Assembly (NCBI GenBank): GCA_012728835.1
Contig: JAAYEJ010000072.1
Location: 1 to 36,957 of the forward strand
DNA length: 36,957 nucleotides
Direction of reading: 5' to 3'
From: Candidatus Brocadiaceae bacterium
GTDB taxonomy: Bacteria > Planctomycetota > Brocadiia > SM23-32
Positions 1 to 8,391 of the stretch are shown here, piece after piece. The notes beneath the pieces were generated by a model. It ran no database searches. It saw only the letters and a list, made by a program, of their open reading frames with translations, and was not told the DNA's origin. Both the position numbers and the translations under genes were made by a program. Position 1 is the first letter of the stretch; the number at the start of each line of letters is the position of its first letter.

Positions 1-31
1 GGCGGAGGCTGCCGGCGCATCGGCGGAGGCC

Positions 32-769
32 GTGAATGTCCTGGCTGGAACGATCAGGAAGCTGATGGCCGAGCGAGCGAGAGTGTTCGCGGAGTTGGCG
101 GTCATCGCCAAGGAGACACCACTGCTCTTCAGCAGCCCGGAGACGGTGCCGGAAACCGAGAGACGCGAGTGGGGGGACCGAATGGTCGGGCATGCTCTGT
201 CCTCTCCGGAGGCGCCGCCCGGTCTCATCCCCCTCAGTCTGGATGGGACGAAGCTCGCGATCGCCGCAAACGTGTTCCTGCTGGGGTACACAGAGCACCC
301 GGATGCGGTGGGGCCCATTTTGTCTGTTGCCGGACACGACGAGGGTGAGGATCGGCTGACCGTCAAGGGCGCCTTCCTCCGGCCCGATACGTTTGTCATC
401 CCGCAGTTGGAGATACAGAACTGGTTCGTCATCGGCGACGCCCTGGATCGGATCATGGTTGCAGCTACGGACAGAACAGATCTCTCCCCGGACGCCAAGG
501 CGATCGCCGGCGAATACGTTCGGTGGCGCTCGGAACAGGGTTGGCAGGAGCGGGAGAGGGCCACGGTCATTGCGTATGACGATCCCTCAGTGAATCCGCA
601 CAGCTTCCGGGGCATGATCGTGGCGCCAGTGGAGACGAGGGGCCCTGCCGTCGAGTGCCAGCTCGACCTGTGCCTGCAGTTCGGGCGGTATAGTGATCTG
701 GATGCCGATTGTCCCGACGGCGTCATGGAAGTCGTCGCCTGGGCGGAGCGCTTCAACGCTGCTCTCTGA
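32..769 (+). CDS. Unrecognised protein, possibly continuing upstream of the window
   Basis: I do not recognise this protein of at least 245 residues. It has no obvious signal peptide, membrane segment or catalytic motif; it looks like a soluble alpha/beta protein with an acidic C-terminus. The GTG at 32 has a GGAGG only two bases upstream, which is too close, and the reading frame is open back to base 2, so the real start may lie outside the window. An internal ATG at 65 is another candidate. Codon choice is less GC-biased than in the genes that follow (about 60% G+C by eye), which may mean an accessory or recently acquired gene. It ends 126 bases before the converging tatD gene. The reading frame is believable, but the function is unknown. 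Confidence 0.6.
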   Translation: MNVLAGTIRKLMAERARVFAELAVIAKETPLLFSSPETVPETERREWGDRMVGHALSSPEAPPGLIPLSLDGTKLAIAANVFLLGYTEHPDAVGPILSVAGHDEGEDRLTVKGAFLRPDTFVIPQLEIQNWFVIGDALDRIMVAATDRTDLSPDAKAIAGEYVRWRSEQGWQERERATVIAYDDPSVNPHSFRGMIVAPVETRGPAVECQLDLCLQFGRYSDLDADCPDGVMEVVAWAERFNAAL

Positions 770-895
770 GGACAGATGGCCGAGTCGGCCTCTGCCAGCG
801 ATGGAACGGCAGTGCCCGCAAACGCGAGAGCAGCATTGCGGGTGCAGAAGACGGCTTTTACGGCGACCAGGGTTGTCTCACGGGAGCAGTCTGGG

Positions 896-1669
896 CTACG
901 GCATGTCAGGAAAGAAGAGGCGCCTGGCAACCGCGGTCGTGGACTCCGCCAGCGCCTTGGCGCTTTCCCCCCGAATGGCGGCCAGCGCGGCCAGGGTCTC
1001 CGGCAGGAAAGCCGGCTCGTTGCGCGTGCCCACCCGGCTTGACGGGGACTGATAGGGACAGTCGGTCTCCACCATCAGGCAGTCGGCCGGCAGGTCCCTC
1101 ACGGCCGCCTTCAGGCGCTTGTGTCCGGGGCGCGTGACGACAGCCCCGACGGCGACGCACAGGCCCAGGGAGAGATAGCGGGACGCGACGTCCGCCGGGC
1201 CATCGAAGCAGTGGCGGACGCCTCTGAGCGCGCCCTTCGCCTGCTCGAGGACCTCCAGGACCCGTTCGTCCGACTTCCTGGCGTGGACGATCAGGGGCTT
1301 GTCCAGGGCCAGGGCGAGGTCCACGTGCCGCCGGAGGCCGTCGGCCTGCGCGTCCGGCGGCGTCGAGTCATGATGGAAGTCCATCCCCGTTTCGCCGACG
1401 GCGACCACCACCGGCAGGGCGGCCAGTCGCTCGACCTCCGCGAAGTCACCGGAACATGCGGCCCAATCGGTGGGGTGGATGCCAACGGCCGCGCGGATCA
1501 GGTCCGGATGACGGCGCGCGAGTTCGACGCACCGGCGCGAGGACGCCAAGTCCGTCCCCACGCAGAGGATACGGACGACGCCCGCCGTGCGTGCGCGTTC
1601 CAGCACGTCCGGAAGATCGTGCCGGAAGGCCCGTGCGTCCAGATGGGCGTGTGTGTCGATGATGTGCAT
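896..1669 (-). CDS. tatD: TatD-family metal-dependent DNase / hydrolase
   Basis: This 257-residue protein is full length for the TatD family, metal-dependent hydrolases with 3'-5' exonuclease or DNase activity in characterised members. The N-terminus carries the metal-binding DTHAHLD motif (H7, H9). Further in are the family blocks VGETGMDFH (metal-ligand Glu), VHARKSDE, a buried HCFDG segment and VETDCPY near the C-terminus (metal-ligand Asp). The ATG at 1669 gives a start right at the usual TatD beginning. The gene is divergent from galT, and a shared AT-rich -10 region near 1723-1730 may serve both. It is monocistronic here. Family membership is secure; the physiological substrate is not. 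Confidence 0.93.
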   Translation of the reverse strand: MHIIDTHAHLDARAFRHDLPDVLERARTAGVVRILCVGTDLASSRRCVELARRHPDLIRAAVGIHPTDWAACSGDFAEVERLAALPVVVAVGETGMDFHHDSTPPDAQADGLRRHVDLALALDKPLIVHARKSDERVLEVLEQAKGALRGVRHCFDGPADVASRYLSLGLCVAVGAVVTRPGHKRLKAAVRDLPADCLMVETDCPYQSPSSRVGTRNEPAFLPETLAALAAIRGESAKALAESTTAVARRLFFPDMP

Positions 1670-1701
1670 GGCAGTGCTGCAACCCGGCCGGGGCGCCCGC
1701 G

Positions 1702-1730
1702 TTGTGCGTGCGACGGACAGCGATTATAAT
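1702..1730 (+). promoter_or_regulatory. Sigma-70-type promoter of the galT-glg operon
   Basis: TTGTGC at 1702-1707, a 17-base spacer and a perfect TATAAT at 1725-1730. Transcription would start near 1737, leaving a leader of about 30 bases before the galT ATG at 1766. It is the only good promoter I see before the tightly packed genes that run to 11844. Confidence 0.7.
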
Positions 1731-1752
1731 GGCGGGGGCACGGGCATTTCAG
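1723..1752 (-). promoter_or_regulatory. Possible tatD promoter sharing the galT -10 region
   Basis: The bases ATTATAAT at 1723-1730 are self-complementary, so the minus strand also reads TATAAT (1728-1723). A 4/6 match to a -35 box (CTGAAA on the minus strand, 1752-1747) lies 18 bases upstream. Transcription would start near 1716, about 46 bases before the tatD ATG. The -35 is weak, so this is tentative. Confidence 0.35.
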
Positions 1753-1765
1753 GGGGAGCCAGGAG

Positions 1766-2842
1766 ATGGCAGAGCTACGCCGCGACGCCGTCAGCGGGCG
1801 GTGGGTGATCATCGCCACGGAGCGCGCGGCCCGGCCTCAGAGCCTGCACCTTTCGCGGGGCCTGCGGGGCGGGGGGTTCTGTCCGTTCTGCGAGGGGAAC
1901 GAGGACCGGACGCCGCCGGAGCTGACGGCCGTGCGGCCCGGGGACACCGCCCCGAATACGCCGGGCTGGAAGGTCCGCGTGGTGCCGAACAAGTATCCGG
2001 CCCTGCGCACGGACGAGCCGCTGGTCTCCACCGGGCATGGCACCATGCGCGCGTGCACGGGGTTCGGCCTGCACGAGGTCATCATCGAGTCGCCGCAGCA
2101 CCTGGTGAGTCCCACCGAGATGGCGCCGGAGGACCTGGCGCTGGTCCTGCGGACGATCTGCGACCGTTCGCGGCTGCACAGCGCTGACGAGCGTCTGACC
2201 TACGTCATGGTGTTCAAGAACGTCGGGGAACCGGCCGGGGCGACGATCGAGCACGCGCATTCGCAGTTGATCGCCGTGCCCGTGATGCCCAGGCGCGTGC
2301 AGGAGGAGATGGCGCGGTGCACGGAGTCATTCCACGAGACGGGGCGGTGTCTGTTCTGCGACATCGTGGAGGAGGAACGGGCGTCCGGCGCGCGCATCGT
2401 GTCGGAAGACGACGACTTCGTGGTCCTGTGTCCGTACGCGGCGCGGTTTCCGTTTGAGATGTGGCTGCTGCCTCGGTTCCACGCGCCGCACTTCTTCCAG
2501 TTGTCTCCGGAGCGCATCCCCGCGCTGGCCCGCGCACTGCAGGACGCGCTGGCGCGGCTGGAGGTGTGTCTGCAGGACCCGCCCTACAACTACGTGGTCC
2601 ATACGGCGCCGGCGCGGGGCGTCGAGAGCGGCCACTACCACTGGCACATCGAGGTGATCCCCCGGGTGACGGAGGTTGCCGGTTTCGAGTGGGGCACGGG
2701 ATTCTACATCAACCCGTTGGAGCCGGAGCGGGCGGCCGAGTATCTGCGTGCGGTCACGCCGGAACAGGTTCTGGAGAAGGTCTCTGCGCGGTCTGTGCCC
2801 GCAGCGGGCGCAGGGCGCGACGAACGCAGCGAGGAGCGCTGA
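1766..2842 (+). CDS. galT: Galactose-1-phosphate uridylyltransferase family protein
   Basis: This 358-residue HIT-superfamily nucleotidyl transferase exchanges nucleotidyl groups between hexose-1-phosphates (UDP-glucose and galactose-1-phosphate in classic GalT). The active-site HAHSQ motif is at residues 163-167, and H165 matches the nucleophile H166 of the E. coli enzyme. A CPFC zinc pair is at residues 39-42 and a second CLFC pair follows mid-protein; HYHWHIE near the C-terminus is the second half-domain signature. The last 20 or so residues are a charged Ala/Arg/Glu tail. It is the first gene of a run ending at 11844, two bases before glgA. Next to glycogen genes it could also act as an ADP-glucose/glucose-1-phosphate exchanger, as some GalT relatives do; sequence alone does not settle this. 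Confidence 0.9.
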   Translation: MAELRRDAVSGRWVIIATERAARPQSLHLSRGLRGGGFCPFCEGNEDRTPPELTAVRPGDTAPNTPGWKVRVVPNKYPALRTDEPLVSTGHGTMRACTGFGLHEVIIESPQHLVSPTEMAPEDLALVLRTICDRSRLHSADERLTYVMVFKNVGEPAGATIEHAHSQLIAVPVMPRRVQEEMARCTESFHETGRCLFCDIVEEERASGARIVSEDDDFVVLCPYAARFPFEMWLLPRFHAPHFFQLSPERIPALARALQDALARLEVCLQDPPYNYVVHTAPARGVESGHYHWHIEVIPRVTEVAGFEWGTGFYINPLEPERAAEYLRAVTPEQVLEKVSARSVPAAGAGRDERSEER

Positions 2843-2844
2843 CG

Positions 2845-4341
2845 ATGCGGATTGCCATGGTGGGCTCCGAGGTGGCCCCTTTCTCCAAGGAGGGGGGATT
2901 GGCCGACGTGCTGGGGTCTCTGCCGGCGGCTCTGGCGGGGCTGGGCGAGGACGTCTGCGTGATCAGCCCCCTGTACCGGGGCGTGCGCGAGCGGGCCGAG
3001 GCGCTGGGGCTGCCGCTGAGGCCGGTCGAGAAGGGCGACTTCGTCGTGCCGATCGGGGCGGCCAACGTGCCCGGGAGTGCCTGGCAGTCCGTCCTGCCCG
3101 GCACGGACGTGCCCGTCTACTTCCTGCAGAACGACCGTTACTACGACCGCGAAGGCTACTACACCCGGCGCGAGGACAACACCGACTTCCTGGACAACAG
3201 CGAACGCTTCATCTTCCTGGCGCGGGGCGCGCTGGAGTTCGCGCACGTCCGGGGCCTGAAGCCGGACGTCCTCCATAGCCACGACTGGCCGACGGGGCTT
3301 GTGCCGATCTACGTCAAGCACATCTACAGGGACCGGTTCCCGCGGACCGGCACCGTCTTCACCATCCACAACATCGCCTACCAGGGCATCTTCTGGCACT
3401 GGGACATGAACCTGGCCGGGCTGCCCTGGGAGCTGTTCAACTGGCGGATGCTCGAGTACTACGGCAACCTGTCGTTCCTGAAGGCCGGCCTCGTGGGCGC
3501 CGACGTGCTGACGACCGTGAGCCGGCGCTACGCCGAGGAGATCCGCACCGAGGAGCACGGCTGCGGCATGCACGGCGTCCTGCAGGAGCGTGCCGAGGAC
3601 CTGCACGGCATCGTGAACGGCATCGACCGGAGCGAATGGAGCCCGGCCACCGACCAACTGATCCCGGCCAACTACACGGCCGAGGACCTTTCCGGCAAGG
3701 CCGAGTGCAAGCGCGCGCTCCAGGAGCGGTTCGGGCTGCGCCAGGAGCCCGACGTGCCCCTGATTGGCATGGTCTGCCGCCTGGTGGACCAGAAGGGCCT
3801 GGACCTGCTCCAGGAGGCGCTGCCCGTCCTGCTGCAGGAGGACGTGCAGTTCGTCGTGCTCGGCCTCGGGGACCCGGGCTACCATGCCTTCCTGACCCGG
3901 ACGCAGGGGGCCCAGGAACGCTCCTTCGGCGTGGTCCTTGCGCATGACAACGCGACCGCCCACCTGGTCGAGGCGGGCAGCGACATGTTCCTGATGCCGA
4001 GCCGCTTCGAGCCGTGCGGGCTGAACCAGCTCTACAGCCTGCAGTACGGCACGGTTCCGGTGGTGCGGGCGACCGGCGGTCTGGCCGACACCGTGGTCGA
4101 CTACACCGAGGAGGGTCTGCGGGCGGGCACGGCGACCGGGTTCCGGTTCGGCCCCTATGAGGCATCGGCCCTGATCGGGGCCGTCAGGCGGGCGCTGGCC
4201 GTCTACCGGCAGCGCGACGCGTGGCGCCGGCTGATGCGCAATGGGGTGGCGGCGGACTGGTCCTGGAGCCGCAGCGCCCGGGAATACGTGGAGGTCTACC
4301 GAAAGGCATGTCGAAAGGCCGGGCACGGGCCGGCCGACTGA
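2845..4341 (+). CDS. glgA: Glycogen synthase (ADP-glucose type, GT5)
   Basis: GlgA transfers glucose from ADP-glucose to the non-reducing end of a growing alpha-1,4-glucan. The 498-residue protein has the full GT-B layout of GT5. The N-terminal SKEGGLADVLG loop is the variant of KxGGLxDV that binds the nucleotide sugar. HSHDWPTG and FTIHNIAYQG follow, and the C-terminal half has NGIDRSEWSP, GMVCRLVDQKG and the catalytic-site motif PSRFEPCGLNQLYS, then ATGGLADTV. The ATG at 2845 follows the galT stop by two bases, with GAGGAG upstream, so the two are probably translationally coupled. The histidine kinase gene starts 16 bases after its stop. Confidence 0.95.
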   Translation: MRIAMVGSEVAPFSKEGGLADVLGSLPAALAGLGEDVCVISPLYRGVRERAEALGLPLRPVEKGDFVVPIGAANVPGSAWQSVLPGTDVPVYFLQNDRYYDREGYYTRREDNTDFLDNSERFIFLARGALEFAHVRGLKPDVLHSHDWPTGLVPIYVKHIYRDRFPRTGTVFTIHNIAYQGIFWHWDMNLAGLPWELFNWRMLEYYGNLSFLKAGLVGADVLTTVSRRYAEEIRTEEHGCGMHGVLQERAEDLHGIVNGIDRSEWSPATDQLIPANYTAEDLSGKAECKRALQERFGLRQEPDVPLIGMVCRLVDQKGLDLLQEALPVLLQEDVQFVVLGLGDPGYHAFLTRTQGAQERSFGVVLAHDNATAHLVEAGSDMFLMPSRFEPCGLNQLYSLQYGTVPVVRATGGLADTVVDYTEEGLRAGTATGFRFGPYEASALIGAVRRALAVYRQRDAWRRLMRNGVAADWSWSRSAREYVEVYRKACRKAGHGPAD

Positions 4342-4357
4342 CCGGAAGGCGGAGCAG

Positions 4358-7300
4358 GTGAGCACGCGATCGGACACATCCGAAGAGCGGCGGGCGGTGG
4401 CTCGCGTTCTGCGCGAGCACCGCGACGTCCTGATCGAGCGGTGGATGGCCAGGATCCGCCTGCTCACCCGCGAGAAGGACGCCGACGGCCTGCTGGCGGA
4501 GGACGTGCTGCGGGGCGACGGCCGGGAGCTGGTGGACGTGCTGCTGGTGCGCCTGGAGGGGCGGTCCGAGGAGGCCGACATGGCCGCCTTCTACCGGCTC
4601 ATCTTCGAGGCCCGCCGGCACAGCATGCGGCTTGCCGACGTGGCCTACGTGCTCCTGGAACTCAAGAGCGTCTGCAGGCAGGTCATCTTCGAATCGGTCG
4701 AGGGCGAGCTGAACGCCTTCCACCTGTCGCGCCTGACCGACGAGGCGATCGACGCCGTCCTGCGCAAGGGCGCCGACCTCTACGAACTGGCCACCCAGGC
4801 CGACCACCGGAAGGCCCAGGCGCGCCTGCAGGAGATCTTCACCGCCTGGGAGATCGAGGAGGCGCTGGCCGAGACGGGCACGACCAGCCAGGTGGCCGCC
4901 GTGACCGCCGCGAAGCTGGGCGCCCTGTGGGACCTGGCCGGCTACAGGGTCCGGTTCGAGCCCGGCCAGGGCGGGCCGCCGCGGGACCTGACGGACGCGC
5001 CCGATCTGCCCCTGCCGATGCTGCGCGAGCAGCGTCAGTTCCTCACCGACCACGAGGCGCGCACGGGCGCCGTCCTGAGCGCCCTGGAAAGGGTCTGTCG
5101 CCGGGGCGAAGCCTGCCTCTTCCCGGACGTGCGCGGCCACGAAGGGCTGGTCAACGCGTCCGAACTGCTCGATGCGGGCGTCGGCAGCATTGCCTGCGTG
5201 CCCCTGATCCTGCATGAGAAGCCGGCCGGCGCGTTGCTCCTCTACGGGCGGCGGAAGGACATCTTCCGGACGCGCGACCTGGCACGGCTGCGCGACATCT
5301 GCTCCGTGCTGGCGCTGGCGCTGGACCGCACGGCCCGTCTGGAACTCTCCCGCAAGGAGGTGGGCGAGGCGGAGGTGATCGCCCGGATCGGCCGGTCCCT
5401 GCTGGAGCTGCCCATGCGCAAGGGGCTTCTGGAGGGCGTCGTTGAGGCCCTCCGGACGTTCCGCGACTACTTCGACGTCTCCCTGTTCCGCATCGATGAG
5501 CAGGCGGGGGAGTGCGTGCTGGTCGCCGAGGCCGGCCGCGAGCGCCGCTATCGGCCGGCCGGCTACCGCCAGGCGCTCGCGCAGGGCATCATCGGCCTGT
5601 GCGCGCGCAGCGGGCGCACCGTCCGATCGGCCGACCCCGCCACGGACAGCCGGCGGGTGATCGGGTTCGCCGAGGAGTACAGGGCGCGCAGCGAACTGGC
5701 GGTGCCCGTCGCCTCCGGCAGCAAGGTCCTGGGCGTCATGCACCTCCTGTCGGAACGGGAGGACGACTTCCCGGAGGCCGACCTGGCGGCCTTGGAGCGC
5801 GTGGCGCCGCACATCGGCGTGGCCCTTCAGAACGCCAGCATGATGGTGCAAAGGCGCCGGGACCGCCAGGAGATCGAGCAGGCCCACCGTCAGCTCGCCA
5901 ACATCATCCGCTCGACCGCCGTGGGCATCACCAGCACGCGGCTCGACGGCGTCTACACGCACTGGAGTCCGAGCTGCGAGGAGATGCTCGGCTACTCCGA
6001 AGACGAGGTGGTGGGGCGGATGACGCCGGCCGACCTGGCCGGGGAGCCCTACGATCTGGCGGCCCTGCTGGAGGAATGCCGGCTCGCCGGCCGCACCGTG
6101 ATCGAGCGGACCATGCTGCGCAAGGGCGGGACGCCCGTCATCGTGCGGGAGACCCGCGTGCGGATGGACGACGAGGACGGGCAGCACGTCGGCTTCACCT
6201 CGTTCCTTGTGGACGTCACGGACGAGAAGCGCGCCCAGGCCAACCTGCTGCGCGAGCGCGACACGCTGAACCTGGTGGTCGGCGCGATGGGGGCCGGCCT
6301 GGCGCTGTATGACCGGTCGCTGAGGCTCCAGTGGGCCAATCGCACCCTGATGGACTGGTTCGGGTTCGGGGACGAGGCCTTCGGGAAGGAGTGCCGCGAG
6401 GTGGGCCTCTGCGGGGTCTGCCGGACCGACCTCTGCCCGGTGGCCGAGGCGACCGCCTGCGGGAGGCCCCAGATCCAGATCCACGAGCGCACCGATGCCG
6501 GCGGCGTGTGGCACTGCTACCAGCAGGTCTTCACCCCGGTCGTCCACGGCGACACGCGTCTGGTCGTGCTGACGCTGGACATCACCGAACAGCGCCGGCA
6601 GACCGAGCAGATGCGGCTCATCAACACGCTGGCGGAGAAGGTCGAGACGTCCCTGGACCTGGAGAAGGTCCTGCACCTCGTTCTGACCTGCATGACCGCA
6701 GGGCACGCCATCGGCCTGAACCGTGCGTTCATCTTCCTGATCGATGGCGAGCACCGGAGGCTGTCCGGCCGCATGGCCGTCGGGCCCGTCTCGCCCGACG
6801 ATGCCCATCGCATCTGGTCCGATCTGGACCAGCGGGGGGTGGACATCTGCGACCTCCTGGGGGTGGGGACCCCCTCGGCCGGCGACCTGAGCCTGACCTC
6901 CCTGGTGCTCGGGCTGCACATCCCGCTCTCGAATGCGAACGACACGCTGGTGGCCACGCTGCAGAGCCGCGCGACGGCCCACGTGGGCGACGCGGCCTCG
7001 GACCCCGACATGGACGGCCGCGTGGTGGCCGCGCTGGGGCTCGGGGAGTTCGTCTGCGTGCCGCTGGTTGCCCAGGACGAGCCGCTGGGCGTCATGCTGG
7101 CCGACAACAAGTTCACGCAGGCGCCCATCGGCCAGGAGCAGGTGGAACTGCTGGAGATGTTCTCCCGGCAGGCCTCCCTGGCTATCGCGAACGCCCGCGC
7201 GTACGAGCGGATCCGGGACCAGCTTCACGAACTGCAGGCGACGCGCGACCGGCTGGTCGAGGCCGAGCGCATGGCCAGCGTCGGGCGCATGGCCAGCCAC

Positions 7301-7984
7301 CTCGCGCACGAGATCCGCAACCCGCTCACCGCCATCGGCGGCTTCGCCGCGTCCATCGCCCGGCAGCACAAGGACGACCCGAAGACCGCCCGCAACGCCA
7401 CGATCATCTACCAGGAGGCCCGGCGGCTTGAACGCACGCTGGTGAACGTGCTGGACTACACCCGCCCGCTGCGGCCGACCAAGCTGCCCGTGAGGATCAA
7501 CGACCTCGTGCGGGACACCATCGAGCAGTTCCGCAGTGCCATGGGCGAGGAGGGCGTCTCCCTCGACGTGTCGCTGGACGAACGCATCGGCGAGATACCG
7601 GCCGATGCGGAGATGGTCAAGCAGGTCATCATCAACCTTCTGAAGAACGCCCTGGAGTCCATGGAGGGGGAGGACGACAGCCGCCTGACCGTCACCACCA
7701 CCCTCCGGGAAGGCTTGGTGGAACTGGTCGTGTCGGATACCGGCTGCGGCATCCGTCTGGACAGCCTGGACAAGCTGTTCAGTCCGTTCTTCACGACGAA
7801 GATCGGCGGGGTGGGACTCGGGTTGTCCGTCTCGCGCCGGATCGTGGCGCAGCACGGGGGCCGGATCGAGGTCGACAGCCGACCGGGCGTCGGCTCGCGT
7901 TTCACCGTGACTCTGGCGGCCGCGCCGGCCGGGGAGCATCTGGCCGCCGGCGCGTCATCGACTGAACGGGGATCGAGCACATAG
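4358..7984 (+). CDS. Large multi-sensor histidine kinase (RsbRD-like, GAF, PAS, HisKA, HATPase)
   Basis: A 1208-residue soluble-looking kinase without membrane segments. Approximate domains: an RsbRD_N-like helical region (10-160), GAF (180-340), GAF (345-505), PAS (520-640), PAS (640-755), GAF (760-950), a short coiled coil (945-975), then HisKA and HATPase. The phosphoacceptor is H984 in AHEIRNPL. The N box contains N1097 in NLLKNALES; SDTGCGI and VGLGLSVSRRIV are the G boxes. The second PAS has a dense cysteine cluster (C679, C685, C688, C693, C701) that might bind metal, an iron-sulfur cluster or sense redox state. The GTG at 4358 has GGAAGG eight bases upstream. It lies 16 bases after glgA and 9 before a response regulator, so it probably senses a cytoplasmic signal tied to glycogen metabolism. 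The signal is unknown. Confidence 0.9.
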   Translation: MSTRSDTSEERRAVARVLREHRDVLIERWMARIRLLTREKDADGLLAEDVLRGDGRELVDVLLVRLEGRSEEADMAAFYRLIFEARRHSMRLADVAYVLLELKSVCRQVIFESVEGELNAFHLSRLTDEAIDAVLRKGADLYELATQADHRKAQARLQEIFTAWEIEEALAETGTTSQVAAVTAAKLGALWDLAGYRVRFEPGQGGPPRDLTDAPDLPLPMLREQRQFLTDHEARTGAVLSALERVCRRGEACLFPDVRGHEGLVNASELLDAGVGSIACVPLILHEKPAGALLLYGRRKDIFRTRDLARLRDICSVLALALDRTARLELSRKEVGEAEVIARIGRSLLELPMRKGLLEGVVEALRTFRDYFDVSLFRIDEQAGECVLVAEAGRERRYRPAGYRQALAQGIIGLCARSGRTVRSADPATDSRRVIGFAEEYRARSELAVPVASGSKVLGVMHLLSEREDDFPEADLAALERVAPHIGVALQNASMMVQRRRDRQEIEQAHRQLANIIRSTAVGITSTRLDGVYTHWSPSCEEMLGYSEDEVVGRMTPADLAGEPYDLAALLEECRLAGRTVIERTMLRKGGTPVIVRETRVRMDDEDGQHVGFTSFLVDVTDEKRAQANLLRERDTLNLVVGAMGAGLALYDRSLRLQWANRTLMDWFGFGDEAFGKECREVGLCGVCRTDLCPVAEATACGRPQIQIHERTDAGGVWHCYQQVFTPVVHGDTRLVVLTLDITEQRRQTEQMRLINTLAEKVETSLDLEKVLHLVLTCMTAGHAIGLNRAFIFLIDGEHRRLSGRMAVGPVSPDDAHRIWSDLDQRGVDICDLLGVGTPSAGDLSLTSLVLGLHIPLSNANDTLVATLQSRATAHVGDAASDPDMDGRVVAALGLGEFVCVPLVAQDEPLGVMLADNKFTQAPIGQEQVELLEMFSRQASLAIANARAYERIRDQLHELQATRDRLVEAERMASVGRMASHLAHEIRNPLTAIGGFAASIARQHKDDPKTARNATIIYQEARRLERTLVNVLDYTRPLRPTKLPVRINDLVRDTIEQFRSAMGEEGVSLDVSLDERIGEIPADAEMVKQVIINLLKNALESMEGEDDSRLTVTTTLREGLVELVVSDTGCGIRLDSLDKLFSPFFTTKIGGVGLGLSVSRRIVAQHGGRIEVDSRPGVGSRFTVTLAAAPAGEHLAAGASSTERGSST

Positions 7985-7993
7985 GGGGAGACC

Positions 7994-8368
7994 ATGGCCA
8001 GGATACTGCTGGTGGAAGACGAAGAGAACGTGCGCCTCCTCTACAAGCAGGAACTCGAGGAGCAGGGCTACGAGGTGCTCTGCGCCGGCGACGGCCGCAC
8101 CGCCGTGAAGATGGCCCGGGAGATGTGCCCGGATGTGGTCATCATGGACATCAACCTGCCGGAGCGGATGGACGGGATCGAGTCGATGTCCCGCATCCTG
8201 AGCCACAGCAAGGACACGCCCGTGATCCTCAACACCGGCTACAGCGAGTACCAGGACAGCTTCATGAGCTGGGCGGCGGATGCCTACGTGCTGAAGTCGG
8301 CCGACTTGGAGCCTCTCCTGGAGGCCATCCGGGACGCCCTGGAGAAGAGGAGTCAGGCACGGGAGTGA
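7994..8368 (+). CDS. Single-domain response regulator (REC only)
   Basis: A 124-residue receiver domain with no output domain. The acidic pocket is E8/D9, the phosphoacceptor D52 (VIMDINLP), the switch Thr T81 and the conserved Lys K101. The ATG at 7994 has GGGGGAG at 7984-7990, overlapping the kinase stop codon by one base. It is presumably phosphorylated by the adjacent kinase. Without a DNA-binding or enzymatic output it must act by protein-protein contact or as a phosphorelay intermediate. It sits between the kinase and glgC in the same run of genes, so a direct partner among the glycogen enzymes or the DUF4912 protein is conceivable. That partner is a guess. Confidence 0.93.
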   Translation: MARILLVEDEENVRLLYKQELEEQGYEVLCAGDGRTAVKMAREMCPDVVIMDINLPERMDGIESMSRILSHSKDTPVILNTGYSEYQDSFMSWAADAYVLKSADLEPLLEAIRDALEKRSQARE

Positions 8369-8391
8369 CCCCCCGGTCGCCGGGAGCCGCC

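Noticed and set aside
776-1042. Small frame of 88 codons after the first gene
   Set aside because: It overlaps tatD on the opposite strand, has no family pattern and only a weak ribosome site.
4184-7939. 1251-codon open frame antisense to the histidine kinase gene
   Set aside because: The plus-strand frame has clear kinase domains. Long antisense frames are expected in very GC-rich genes because stop codons are rare there.
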